From positions 1 through 6,407 of the forward strand of contig URJB01000086.1 in the NCBI GenBank assembly GCA_900548145.1: a stretch of DNA of 6,407 bases, in the 5' to 3' direction. The notes under the pieces were generated by a model. The model was not told the DNA's origin and did not search any database. It saw only the letters and a program-made list of their open reading frames with translations. Of the stretch, positions 1 through 6,104 are shown one piece after another. Position 1 is the stretch's first letter, and each line of letters begins with the position of its first letter. The DNA is from an uncultured Eubacteriales bacterium. GTDB taxonomy: Bacteria > Bacillota > Clostridia > Christensenellales > Aristaeellaceae. The position numbers and the translations under genes are program-made.

Positions 1-50
1 CGATTGAGTGGCAGCAGTGCCTCCTGCACCTCCACTTTTTTGACACACTG

Positions 51-84
51 AGGCCCCGGCACTTTGCCGGGGCCTTTGCATTTT
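51..84 (+). terminator. Intrinsic terminator of the upstream unit
   Basis: A 10-bp perfect GC-rich stem pairs 51-60 with 66-75 around a five-base loop, and is followed by a T-rich tract to 84. The T-rich side points to plus-strand transcription, so a plus-strand gene must end at or just before the left edge. Two in-frame stops are candidates for its end (TGA at 5-7 and TGA at 49-51), and too little sequence is present to choose between them. A weaker imperfect hairpin (7-11 with 32-36, plus 17-20 with 26-29) followed by six T at 36-41 may be a second terminator in tandem. Confidence 0.85.
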
Positions 85-114
85 CTCTTCCATCGCCCTC
101 ACGCGCGAAAAGCC

Positions 115-143
115 TTGACTTTCCGCCCTCAGGCGGGTATATT
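115..143 (+). promoter_or_regulatory. Sigma-A type promoter for the hydrolase-methyltransferase operon
   Basis: A -35 element TTGACT (115-120) and a -10 element TATATT (138-143) are separated by exactly 17 bases. Each element matches the housekeeping consensus at five of six positions. Transcription would begin near 150, giving a leader of about 36 bases before the ATG at 186. The promoter lies just after the upstream terminator, so it should be the main promoter of the two genes that follow. Confidence 0.8.
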
Positions 144-170
144 GATGCAGAACCTTTCCGAAACAAACCA

Positions 171-176
171 AAGGAG
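171..176 (+). promoter_or_regulatory. Ribosome binding site that decides the hydrolase start
   Basis: AAGGAG lies 9 bases before the ATG at 186 but only 3 bases before the in-frame TTG at 180. The spacing therefore favours ATG 186 over the longer TTG reading. A second ATG follows directly at 189. Confidence 0.75.
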
Positions 177-185
177 TTTTTGTTT

Positions 186-1007
186 ATGATGCGCTGCGAA
201 CGGCTGTCCATTCCTACCTCCGCCGGTGCGGAAATTGCGCTGGACGTTTATGTGCCCGCGGTATCTAAAGAGATCGATCTGGCGGTACGCCGCCCGGCGA
301 TCGTGATCTGCCCCGGCGGCGGCTACGAGTTTTTAAGTGAGCGGGAGGCCGAGCCGATCGCGCTGCGTTTCCTGCCGGAGGGCTTCAACTGCTTTGTGGT
401 GTGGTACCGCGTAGCGCCCAACCGCTATCCCTTGCCTCAGCAGGATGTGGCCGCGGCGGTGGCGTGGGTGCGCGCCCATGCGGAGGAGACTCACACCGAC
501 CCCGACCGGATCGCCGTGATGGGATTTTCCGCCGGCGGACACGCGGCAGGCAGTCTGGGCGTGCTGTGGCAACGGACGGAGCTGTGGCAGGAAATGGGCC
601 TGACCCCCGAGGACGTGCGGCCCAACGCCATGGTTCTCAGCTATCCTGTGGTCAGCGGCGGCCCCTTCGCCCACCGCGGCTCCTTTGTAGCGCTGTCCGG
701 CACAAAGGACGAAAGCCAGCATCCTCAGTATTCGCTGGAAAATTGGGCGACGGAGAACTGTCCGCCCACCTTCCTGTGGCACACCTTCGTGGACGGCTGC
801 GTTCCCGTGGAGAACTCGCTGATTTTGGCCGAAAAACTCCGTTCCCTCAAGGTGGACACGGAAATTCACATTTACCCCTTCGGCGGCCACGGCCTGTCCC
901 TGTGCAACCATGAGACCGCCAACGTGAACGACCCAGGCCAGATCGTGCCGGATAACGCCGACTGGCCCGCCTTCGCCGCCGATTTCCTGCGGCGTGTGAT
1001 GAAGTAA
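186..1007 (+). CDS. Alpha/beta-hydrolase, esterase/acetylxylan-esterase-like
   Basis: A 273-residue cytoplasmic alpha/beta-hydrolase (no signal peptide), probably a carboxylesterase. Visible landmarks are an oxyanion-hole loop PGGGY at about residues 43-47 (the counterpart of the HGGG loop), a nucleophile elbow GFSAGG with Ser115, a likely catalytic Asp203 in a TFVDGCVPV context, and a catalytic His235 in FGGHGLSL. These sit in the expected Ser-Asp-His order. The pattern of PGGGY, then a YPLPQQD stretch, then GFSAGGHAA resembles the small esterases often annotated as acetyl-esterase or xylanase-associated hydrolase in gut Clostridia. The true substrate is unknown, since such proteins act on acetylated sugars, short esters or peptides. 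It is the first gene of an operon, and the rRNA methyltransferase follows after 22 bases. ATG 186 is preferred to TTG 180 because of ribosome-binding-site spacing. Confidence 0.9.
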   Translation: MMRCERLSIPTSAGAEIALDVYVPAVSKEIDLAVRRPAIVICPGGGYEFLSEREAEPIALRFLPEGFNCFVVWYRVAPNRYPLPQQDVAAAVAWVRAHAEETHTDPDRIAVMGFSAGGHAAGSLGVLWQRTELWQEMGLTPEDVRPNAMVLSYPVVSGGPFAHRGSFVALSGTKDESQHPQYSLENWATENCPPTFLWHTFVDGCVPVENSLILAEKLRSLKVDTEIHIYPFGGHGLSLCNHETANVNDPGQIVPDNADWPAFAADFLRRVMK

Positions 1008-1029
1008 CGCAAACAGAAGGAGACATTCC

Positions 1030-2202
1030 ATGCCTACAGTGGTTTTGCACCCCAAGAAGGAACAGCGGGTCTACAGCGGACACCCGTGGGTGTTCCGCAG
1101 CGATATCGACCGGGTCGAAGGCCCCTGTCAGGACGGCGACGTAGTGCGCGTCGTGTCCAGCCGGGGCCGGTTTCTGGCCATGGCGGTCTACAACCCCCGC
1201 TCCCAGATCAGCCTGCGCATCCTGAGCCGGAAAGAAGAACCCATCGACAGCGCTTTCATTCACCGGCAGGTGAAAACGGCCATCGACTACCGCCGTACCT
1301 TTGCTGACCTGAACAGCTGCCGTCTGCTGTTTGCAGAAAGCGACGGTCTGCCTGCCGTCATCGCCGACAAATTCGGCGATATCGTAGTGCTGCAGGTGCT
1401 GTGCCTCGGCATGGAGCAGTTCAAGCAGGATATCGTGGACGCGCTGGCGGAGGAAGTCCACCCCGCCGGTATTTATGAGCGCAACGACGTTCCCGTGCGG
1501 GAGCTGGAAGGGCTGACCCAGCAGACCGGCCTGTTGTACGGCACCGTTCCCGACCGGGTGGAAATGGTGGAAAACGGCGTTCATTTCTGGGTGGATGTGA
1601 AGGAAGGCCAAAAGACCGGCTTTTTCCTCGACCAGAAGGAAAACCGCGCCGCCATCGCGCCCTTCGTCAAGGGCGCGCGGGTGCTGGACTGCTTTACCCA
1701 CACGGGCAGCTTTGCTCTACACGCGGCGCACTTCGGCGCAAAGGAAGTGATCGGCGTGGACATCAGCGACTACGCCTGCGAATTTGCCGCCGAAAACGCC
1801 CGACTGAACCATGTGGAGGATCGGGTGCGCTTTGAGTGTGCCAACTGCTTCGACTATCTGCGGGCGGCGCAGGAGGCGCACCAGAAATTCGACGTGGTGA
1901 TCCTCGATCCCCCGGCATTCACCAAGACCCGCTCGGCGGTTCAGGGCGCGCTGCGGGGCTACAAGGAGATCAACCTGCGGGGCATGAAGCTGGTGCGGGA
2001 GGGCGGCTATCTGATCACCTGCTCCTGCAGCCAGCACGTGACTCCGCCCTTGTTCCGGGAAATGCTGCTGGACGCCCAGAAGGACGCGCGGGTCAAGCTC
2101 CGTCAGGTGGAATGGCGCACTCAGGGACGAGATCACCCCATTCTGCTCAGCTCGCCGGAGACCGAGTATCTGAAATGCGCCATTTTCCAAGTGTTGTCCT
2201 GA
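1030..2202 (+). CDS. Class I SAM-dependent rRNA methyltransferase, RlmI family
   Basis: A 390-residue cytoplasmic methyltransferase with the full RlmI/YccW architecture and normal length. Residues 1-70 form an RNA-binding PUA domain (HPWVFRSDI near 18-26). A central region carries VKEGQKTGFFLDQKENR (190-206). The Rossmann methyltransferase domain has SAM motif I DCFTHTG (220-226), the acidic end of strand 2 at GVDIS (242-246), motif IV DPPAF (293-297) and motif VI TCSCSQ (330-335), whose Cys331 or Cys333 is the likely catalytic cysteine. The C-terminal DHP...EYLK signature also matches the family. Escherichia coli RlmI makes m5C1962 in 23S rRNA; the same target here is inferred by family, and related enzymes methylate other sites. 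Start ATG 1030 has AGAAGGAG at 1015-1022 with 7-base spacing. It is the second and last gene of the operon and a terminator follows 18 bases after the stop. Confidence 0.93.
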   Translation: MPTVVLHPKKEQRVYSGHPWVFRSDIDRVEGPCQDGDVVRVVSSRGRFLAMAVYNPRSQISLRILSRKEEPIDSAFIHRQVKTAIDYRRTFADLNSCRLLFAESDGLPAVIADKFGDIVVLQVLCLGMEQFKQDIVDALAEEVHPAGIYERNDVPVRELEGLTQQTGLLYGTVPDRVEMVENGVHFWVDVKEGQKTGFFLDQKENRAAIAPFVKGARVLDCFTHTGSFALHAAHFGAKEVIGVDISDYACEFAAENARLNHVEDRVRFECANCFDYLRAAQEAHQKFDVVILDPPAFTKTRSAVQGALRGYKEINLRGMKLVREGGYLITCSCSQHVTPPLFREMLLDAQKDARVKLRQVEWRTQGRDHPILLSSPETEYLKCAIFQVLS

Positions 2203-2220
2203 TTTTCACATAATCACTCC

Positions 2221-2255
2221 ATCTGCCGGGGAAAAGCATCCCCGGCAGATTTTTT
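2221..2255 (+). terminator. Intrinsic terminator of the hydrolase-methyltransferase operon
   Basis: An 11-bp perfect stem pairs 2221-2231 with 2240-2250 and can extend by one A-T pair into the loop. Six T follow (2250-2255). It lies 18 bases after the methyltransferase stop and separates that operon from the promoter at 2300. Confidence 0.93.
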
Positions 2256-2299
2256 ACGTCCTTTCCCGGTTACAGTCGGCCCGTTTTGCCCCAAAAGCA

Positions 2300-2328
2300 T
2301 TGAAAAAGCGGCCAAAAGTCAGTATAAT
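2300..2328 (+). promoter_or_regulatory. Sigma-A type promoter for the two-component/aroK operon
   Basis: A -35 element TTGAAA (2300-2305), 17 bases of spacer, and a perfect -10 TATAAT (2323-2328). Transcription would begin near 2335, leaving a leader of about 120 bases before the response regulator. The stretch from the previous terminator to this promoter (2256-2299) shows no gene and no repeat that I can identify as a regulator site. Confidence 0.8.
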
Positions 2329-2411
2329 CAGACGAGTATAGACTTTCCGCCCTTTCGCTGTTTTTTCACCGGCTGCCGCGCGGAAAAAATACAAACGAAA
2401 CGCCCTTTCCG

Positions 2412-2441
2412 CCTCTGTGGGCAGAGGGACGTGGTATCACG
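2412..2441 (+). other. Two adjacent small hairpins in the response-regulator leader
   Basis: CCTCTG (2412-2417) pairs with CAGAGG (2422-2427) around TGGG, and directly afterwards CGTG (2430-2433) pairs with CACG (2438-2441) around GTAT. The second hairpin abuts the ribosome binding site AAGGAGG at 2442-2448. No T tract follows, so these are not terminators. They could influence ribosome access or mRNA stability, but there is no direct evidence for regulation. I see no open frame with a plausible ribosome binding site in the leader. Confidence 0.4.
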
Positions 2442-2456
2442 AAGGAGGGACCGCTC

Positions 2457-3179
2457 ATGGCTGACAAGCAGCATATTCTTCTGGTGGACGACGACCCCAA
2501 CATCAGCCATTTGGTACGGCTATATCTGGAAAAAGAGGGCTTCGGCGTAACGGAATGTGACCGGGGCGATACGGCGATCGACACTTTCCGCAGCTGCAAT
2601 CCCGCGCTGGTGCTGCTGGACGTGATGCTGCCCGGCAAGGACGGGCTGGAGGTGCTCAAGGAGATTCGCATGACTTCCAAGGTGCCGGTCATCATGCTGA
2701 CGGCCAAGGACGAAACCTTCGACAAGGTGCTGGGGCTGGAGCTGGGCGCGGACGACTACATCACCAAGCCTTTTGAAAACAAGGAACTGGTGGCCCGGGT
2801 GAAAGCGGTGCTCCGCCGCGCACCCGGCGAAGCGGAACCGGCTTCCCCCGCCGCCAAGCCGGAGAAGGACGACACGCTGCGTTTTCCGGGGCTGACGGTC
2901 AGCCTGGCCAGCTACGAAGTGACCTATGAGGGCAAGCCCGTGGAGATGCCCCCCAAGGAGCTGGAAGTGCTGTACTATCTGGCTTCCCACCCCAACATGG
3001 TCTTTACCCGCGACCAGCTGTTGGAACAGGTATGGGGCTACAACTTCTTCGGCGACAGCCGCACGGTGGACGTTCACATCAAGCGTCTGCGGGAAAAACT
3101 GCCGGGCTGCGAAAAGTACGGCTGGGAGATCCACACCGTCTGGCGCGTGGGCTACAAATTCGATTACAAGCCCGCTTGA
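2457..3179 (+). CDS. OmpR/PhoP-family response regulator
   Basis: A 240-residue DNA-binding response regulator, a typical length. The receiver domain (about 5-120) has the acidic pocket Asp11/Asp12, the phosphoacceptor Asp55 in LLDVMLPG, the switch Thr82 in IMLTAKD, Tyr101, and the conserved Lys104 in ITKPF. A 20-residue Ala/Pro/Glu-rich linker (about 121-140) leads to a winged-helix domain (about 141-237) with MPPKELEVLYYLASHPN, the RDQLLEQVWGY segment, recognition helix SRTVDVHIKRLREKL (201-215), and the closing WRVGYKF hairpin. All phosphotransfer residues are present, so it should be activated by the kinase encoded next. It resembles the WalR/PhoP/ArlR type, but its regulon cannot be told from sequence. 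Start ATG 2457 has AAGGAGG 8 bases upstream. It is first in an operon with the kinase and aroK. Confidence 0.95.
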   Translation: MADKQHILLVDDDPNISHLVRLYLEKEGFGVTECDRGDTAIDTFRSCNPALVLLDVMLPGKDGLEVLKEIRMTSKVPVIMLTAKDETFDKVLGLELGADDYITKPFENKELVARVKAVLRRAPGEAEPASPAAKPEKDDTLRFPGLTVSLASYEVTYEGKPVEMPPKELEVLYYLASHPNMVFTRDQLLEQVWGYNFFGDSRTVDVHIKRLREKLPGCEKYGWEIHTVWRVGYKFDYKPA

Positions 3180-3182
3180 CAA

Positions 3183-3188
3183 GGGAGG
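3183..3188 (+). promoter_or_regulatory. Ribosome binding site supporting a TTG start for the kinase
   Basis: GGGAGG lies 9 bases before TTG 3198 but 21 bases before the first in-frame ATG at 3210. The spacing supports TTG initiation. A weak TTG start would make the kinase less abundant than its response regulator, which is common in such pairs. Confidence 0.65.
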
Positions 3189-3197
3189 CAAACCGTT

Positions 3198-4667
3198 TTG
3201 TGTCAAAGTATGTTTGACCGGCTGCTGGCGCTGTTTATGGCGGTCATTCTGTTGATGGCCCTGATCAGCGCCGGTTTTTCCGTGTTCTCCATCCGAGGGG
3301 CCATGGTAAACAGCCGCATGGAGGGGCTGCTGGTGCAGGCGCGGGAGATCGCCTATCTGGCGGCCAATCTGGATTCTTCCAGCGTATGGACGACGGACGA
3401 ATCCACCATGAATTACCTGCAATGGAAGGCCCGGAACGTCTACGAGGACTACGGGGCCTACATCCTGATCGTCGACCGCTCCGGCCACGTGATGGACAAT
3501 ATGCAGGCCGCCCTGCAGGACAGCACGGGCGATATGCTGCAATCCCTTAATTCCGAGGAACTGAGCCAGCTGATGCTGGACGTGCTCAAGGGCAAGGAGG
3601 TGCAGAAGCGCATCACCAACGCCTCCCGGGGCGCGATCATGACCGTAGCCGTGCCCTATGTGCAGGACGATACGGTGCAGGGAGCCGTGCTGATCCACAC
3701 CAGTGCGCAGGTCATTGAAGCCCCCTATCACGCGCTATTGCTGCAGGTATTGATCGGCTTTACGCTGGCGGCATTTGTGGCCATTGCGGGCACAGCGCTG
3801 TACACCCGCGGCATCATCCGTCCGCTGACCGTCATCACCCACGCGGCGGAAAAAATGAGCAAGGGCGAGCTCAGCGCCCGGGCCTCCGTCACCGGGGTGA
3901 ACGAGGTGCGCCAGCTGGCGGGGGCGTTCAACGTCATGGCCGCCAAGCTGGAAAAGGTAGAAGAGGGCCGCAAGGAATTTGTGTCCAACGTGAGCCACGA
4001 GCTCCGCTCCCCTGTCACCAGCATCCACGGCTTTGTGGAGGGAATGCTGGACGGCACCATTCCGCAGGAGGAATATCCCCGCTACCTGCAGATCGTTTAC
4101 GACGAGACCAACCGCATGAAACGGCTGATCGCCGATCTGCTTCAATTAAGCCGCATGGACAACGGCGTGGAAAAACTTCAATGGTCGGATTTTGACATCA
4201 ATGAATTGATTCGCCGCCTGCTGATCGGCCGAATGAACGATATTGAACAGAAATCCCTCGATTTGCAGCTGGATTTCGCCGTGGATCCCTGCATGGTGCA
4301 CGCCGACAGCGATCGAATTTCACAGGTCGTATTAAATATTGTCGATAACGCGCTGAAATATATTTCACAAAATGGCCACTTGACAATTCGCACTCAGTTG
4401 ATGCAAAATAGTATTGTCGCTGTTGAGATTGAAAATGACGGTGAACCTATTGCTGCACAAGATCGGGCGCATGTTTTCGAGCGCTTTTATATGGCGGAAA
4501 AAGCCCACACTTCCGGGAAGGGCACAGGTCTTGGTCTGAGCATCTGTAAACAAATTATGGAAATGCACGGACAAACGATCGAAGTCCTTCCTCTGGATGC
4601 AGGGGCGGGTTTCCGTTTCACCCTGCAGGCAGCGCAAACGCCGGGTCAGCCCCAGCTCGGGGCCTGA
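3198..4667 (+). CDS. Membrane sensor histidine kinase (HAMP, HisKA, HATPase)
   Basis: A 489-residue sensor kinase that autophosphorylates on histidine and passes phosphate to the response regulator encoded 18 bases upstream. It has one membrane helix at about 9-32, an extracellular sensor region at about 33-177 whose pattern (YGAYILIVDRSGHVMD, then MTVAVPYVQDDTVQGAVLI) suggests a PDC/Cache-like fold, and a second helix at about 180-202. A HAMP linker (about 203-257) follows, then HisKA with His267 in FVSNVSHELRSPVTS, and a HATPase domain with N box LNIVDNALKY (Asn380, Asn384), G1 region ENDGEPI (412-418), F box VFERFY (426-431) and G2 box GTGLGLSI (442-449). The G1 region has Asn in place of the usual Asp and Pro in place of the second Gly; I think similar replacements occur in other kinases, so activity is still likely. 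The signal sensed is unknown. An AT-rich stretch covers part of the ATPase domain. Confidence 0.93.
   Translation: MCQSMFDRLLALFMAVILLMALISAGFSVFSIRGAMVNSRMEGLLVQAREIAYLAANLDSSSVWTTDESTMNYLQWKARNVYEDYGAYILIVDRSGHVMDNMQAALQDSTGDMLQSLNSEELSQLMLDVLKGKEVQKRITNASRGAIMTVAVPYVQDDTVQGAVLIHTSAQVIEAPYHALLLQVLIGFTLAAFVAIAGTALYTRGIIRPLTVITHAAEKMSKGELSARASVTGVNEVRQLAGAFNVMAAKLEKVEEGRKEFVSNVSHELRSPVTSIHGFVEGMLDGTIPQEEYPRYLQIVYDETNRMKRLIADLLQLSRMDNGVEKLQWSDFDINELIRRLLIGRMNDIEQKSLDLQLDFAVDPCMVHADSDRISQVVLNIVDNALKYISQNGHLTIRTQLMQNSIVAVEIENDGEPIAAQDRAHVFERFYMAEKAHTSGKGTGLGLSICKQIMEMHGQTIEVLPLDAGAGFRFTLQAAQTPGQPQLGA
4380..4409 (+). promoter_or_regulatory. Possible weak internal promoter within the kinase gene
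   Basis: A perfect -35 hexamer TTGACA (4380-4385) is followed after 18 bases by CAAAAT (4404-4409), which matches four of six -10 positions. It lies in the AT-rich patch of the kinase gene, about 290 bases before aroK, and could give aroK its own transcription. Chance occurrence in AT-rich coding DNA is quite possible. Confidence 0.2.
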
Positions 4668-4670
4668 GCC
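4643..4670 (+). other. Stem-loop overlapping the kinase stop codon
   Basis: GCCCC (4649-4653) pairs with GGGGC (4659-4663) around a five-base loop. After a bulged C4664 the stem continues by pairing 4643-4648 with 4665-4670, with one G-G mismatch. It contains the kinase stop codon (4665-4667) and ends 10 bases before the aroK ribosome binding site. No T tract follows, so it is not an intrinsic terminator; a role in mRNA processing or in setting aroK expression is conjecture. Confidence 0.4.
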
Positions 4671-4697
4671 GGTCAGCACAAAGGAGGATTCGGGAAA

Positions 4698-5204
4698 ATG
4701 GATCGACATATCTTTCTGGTTGGGATGCCTGGAAGCGGCAAAAGCGCCCTTGGACGCAGGGTAGCTTCCAAGCTGCAGATCCCCTATCTGGATACGGACG
4801 TCTATTTGACCGAAACCACGGGTATGGACACGGCCCAGCTCTACCAGTATTTTGGGGAGCAGGCTTTCCGCGACGGTGAGACCCGCCTGTTGCAGAACCT
4901 TGCCGGGGCCGTGCCGGGCATTATTTCCACAGGCGGCGGCGTTTGTTTGCGGGAATGCAACCGCCGTTTAATGAAAAATCACGGGGTCATTGTGCTGATC
5001 GACCGCCCCATCGACGACATCATGCTGGATATCCGGGCCGAAAAGCGACCTCTGCTGGCTCAAAAGGGCCGGGAGGAGATCGAACGCATCTACAATGAAC
5101 GGATGCCCATCTATCGGGAAGCCGCCGACGTAGTCATGGACAACGGCAACGGATTTCACAACGGCTTGGCCGGTTTGGAAGAAATTGTTCGTCGGTATGC
5201 CTGA
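4698..5204 (+). CDS. aroK: Shikimate kinase
   Basis: A 168-residue cytoplasmic P-loop kinase of normal AroK length. It converts shikimate and ATP to shikimate 3-phosphate, a step of the chorismate pathway to aromatic amino acids. Visible features are the Walker A GMPGSGKS (9-16), the DTD magnesium/shikimate motif (32-34), the FR...E shikimate-binding segment (Phe57, Arg58, Glu61), the GGG shikimate-binding loop (79-81), the lid arginine in KRPLL (116-120) and the C-terminal ERMPIYREAAD segment (134-144). All key residues are present, so it should be active. AAAGGAGG (4680-4687) sits 10 bases before ATG 4698. The gene starts 30 bases after the kinase stop with no terminator between, so it is probably the last gene of the two-component operon. 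No other aromatic-pathway gene is nearby, which is unusual. Confidence 0.94.
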   Translation: MDRHIFLVGMPGSGKSALGRRVASKLQIPYLDTDVYLTETTGMDTAQLYQYFGEQAFRDGETRLLQNLAGAVPGIISTGGGVCLRECNRRLMKNHGVIVLIDRPIDDIMLDIRAEKRPLLAQKGREEIERIYNERMPIYREAADVVMDNGNGFHNGLAGLEEIVRRYA

Positions 5205-5230
5205 TGAATTTCATTTCGTGAAATTTCATC
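5203..5230 (+). other. AT-rich hairpin at the aroK stop
   Basis: GATGAATTTCA (5203-5213) pairs with TGAAATTTCATC (5219-5230) with a single-base bulge and a five-base loop. It starts inside the aroK stop codon. No T tract follows directly, so it is unlikely to terminate by itself. It may be a 3'-end stabilising or processing structure ahead of the real terminator at 5255, or simply an incidental inverted repeat. Confidence 0.45.
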
Positions 5231-5254
5231 CAATATCATTCAATAAAAGAAACG

Positions 5255-5287
5255 AACCCTGCGGGAGAAGGTCTCCCGCAGGGTTTT
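5255..5287. terminator. Bidirectional intrinsic terminator between convergent genes
   Basis: A 14-bp perfect stem pairs 5255-5268 with 5272-5285 around a three-base loop. On the plus strand it runs into TTTT (5284-5287), ending the response regulator-kinase-aroK transcript. On the minus strand the same stem is followed by a T-rich tract (complement of 5241-5252), ending transcription of the convergent Cys-rich gene, whose stop lies at 5305-5307. Confidence 0.92.
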
Positions 5288-5304
5288 ATCATAGGAAGTT
5301 TTTT

Positions 5305-6099
5305 TCAGCGGTTGCATCCGCAGCCGCAACCACATCCGCCGCAGCTGCCCTGATGGCACGCCGCGTTTTTCAACTCCACATCGTTGTTATTGCACAGCGA
5401 CGCGGGCGGGAACAGCGGCAGACTGAAGAACTCGTCGCACACATTCTCCGCAAATTCTTCGCAGGGCGGCACGGTGCAGAAGCCATACGAGGGAATCAGG
5501 ATCTCCACCTGCGCCAGCACCTTGAGAATCACGGTGACGCAGACCGTCAGCTTGAACTTGTTATTGCCCTGATAGGTGCCCGCCACGCAGATGGCGCTGA
5601 CCATGCTTTCCAGCGCATAAGGCACGATGGACTCATCGGGGATGGAGAGCAGCACATCCTTGTTGACCGTGATGACGCCCTTGCCGATGTACTCCACGCA
5701 GCGACTGTCCACGAACAGGATGTCAATGGGCACGTCGATCTTGCAGCGGACCCGGGCGAAGCAGGGACGGTCGCACAGACGTTCCACCGTCAGGTCGCGG
5801 ATGGTGCCCTCCGTGGTAGTAGAGCGGCAGCTTTCGAAGGTGATGGGCGGCACGGGTGCGGACGTGGGGGCCACGGTTTCCGTATTGTCGTTGTTATTGC
5901 AGCTGCATCCGCAGCCGGAGTTGGCTACCTGCGCATAGCTGGTGATGGTGACTTCCTTGTCATCCAGCTGCTCCTGCTGCAGGCAGCTGTCGTAGACCCG
6001 CTTGACCTGTACGCAGACCTTTTCTTGCAGGCCGTCCAGCGCATTGCCCGAGATGGTGCCGGGGCAGGAACAGGGATTGGCGTTCTTGTAAGAATAGAA
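5305..6099 (-). CDS. Cys-rich protein of unknown function, start codon not found
   Basis: An open frame of up to 264 codons that I do not recognise by name. It encodes 24 cysteines (9%): CxC at 10-12, a GCGCSC cluster at 62-67, spread cysteines through a middle domain, and a GSCGGCGCGCGC tail (251-262). The middle part (about 100-215) alternates hydrophobic strands, with VITVNKDVLLSIP and later FKLTVCVTVILKV and ILIPSYGFC, somewhat like the SPOCS/DUF3794 domain of spore-coat-associated proteins. CNNND occurs twice (67-71, 236-240), each time beside a Cys cluster. There is no signal peptide or membrane helix. A spore-surface or metal-binding role is a guess. A stop at 6100-6102 closes the frame upstream, and no ATG, GTG or TTG exists before GTG 5874, which would cut off 75 residues that look genuinely coding. 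It may thus be a start-loss pseudogene, a sequencing error, or use an unusual start. The antisense plus-strand frame looks non-coding. Confidence 0.68.
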   Translation of the reverse strand, partial: FYSYKNANPCSCPGTISGNALDGLQEKVCVQVKRVYDSCLQQEQLDDKEVTITSYAQVANSGCGCSCNNNDNTETVAPTSAPVPPITFESCRSTTTEGTIRDLTVERLCDRPCFARVRCKIDVPIDILFVDSRCVEYIGKGVITVNKDVLLSIPDESIVPYALESMVSAICVAGTYQGNNKFKLTVCVTVILKVLAQVEILIPSYGFCTVPPCEEFAENVCDEFFSLPLFPPASLCNNNDVELKNAACHQGSCGGCGCGCGCNR

Positions 6100-6104
6100 T
6101 TATC

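Noticed and set aside
1..51. Sixteen-residue frame ending at TGA 49-51 as the tail of an upstream gene
   Set aside because: Too short, no recognisable sequence, and an alternative stop at 5-7 in another frame fits equally well with the terminator at 51-84.
117..129. Thirteen-base match GACTTTCCGCCCT shared with 2341-2353 near both promoters
   Set aside because: It occupies different positions relative to the two promoters (over the -35 and spacer in one, downstream of the start in the other), and one such match in a 6.4-kb window is within chance.
412..418. Suspicion that the sensor kinase is inactive (residue numbers 412-418 of the protein, in the G1 box)
   Set aside because: The Asn-Asp-Gly-Glu-Pro variant departs from Asp-x-Gly-x-Gly, but the phosphoacceptor His, N box, F box and G2 box are all intact and such replacements are not, to my knowledge, diagnostic of a dead kinase.
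333..1055. Minus-strand frames opposite the hydrolase, methyltransferase and response regulator
   Set aside because: They are antisense shadows of strongly supported genes in GC-rich DNA, with no ribosome binding sites or recognisable motifs.
2426..2441. T-box riboswitch upstream of the response regulator
   Set aside because: Only the GTGGTATCACG segment is reminiscent. The leader is too short for a full T-box, no specifier stem or terminator is visible, and a response regulator is not a usual T-box target.
5305..5355. Cys-Gly tail as a thiazole-modified bacteriocin core
   Set aside because: No cyclodehydratase, dehydrogenase or transporter gene is in the window, and the cysteines are spread through the whole protein rather than confined to a short precursor.
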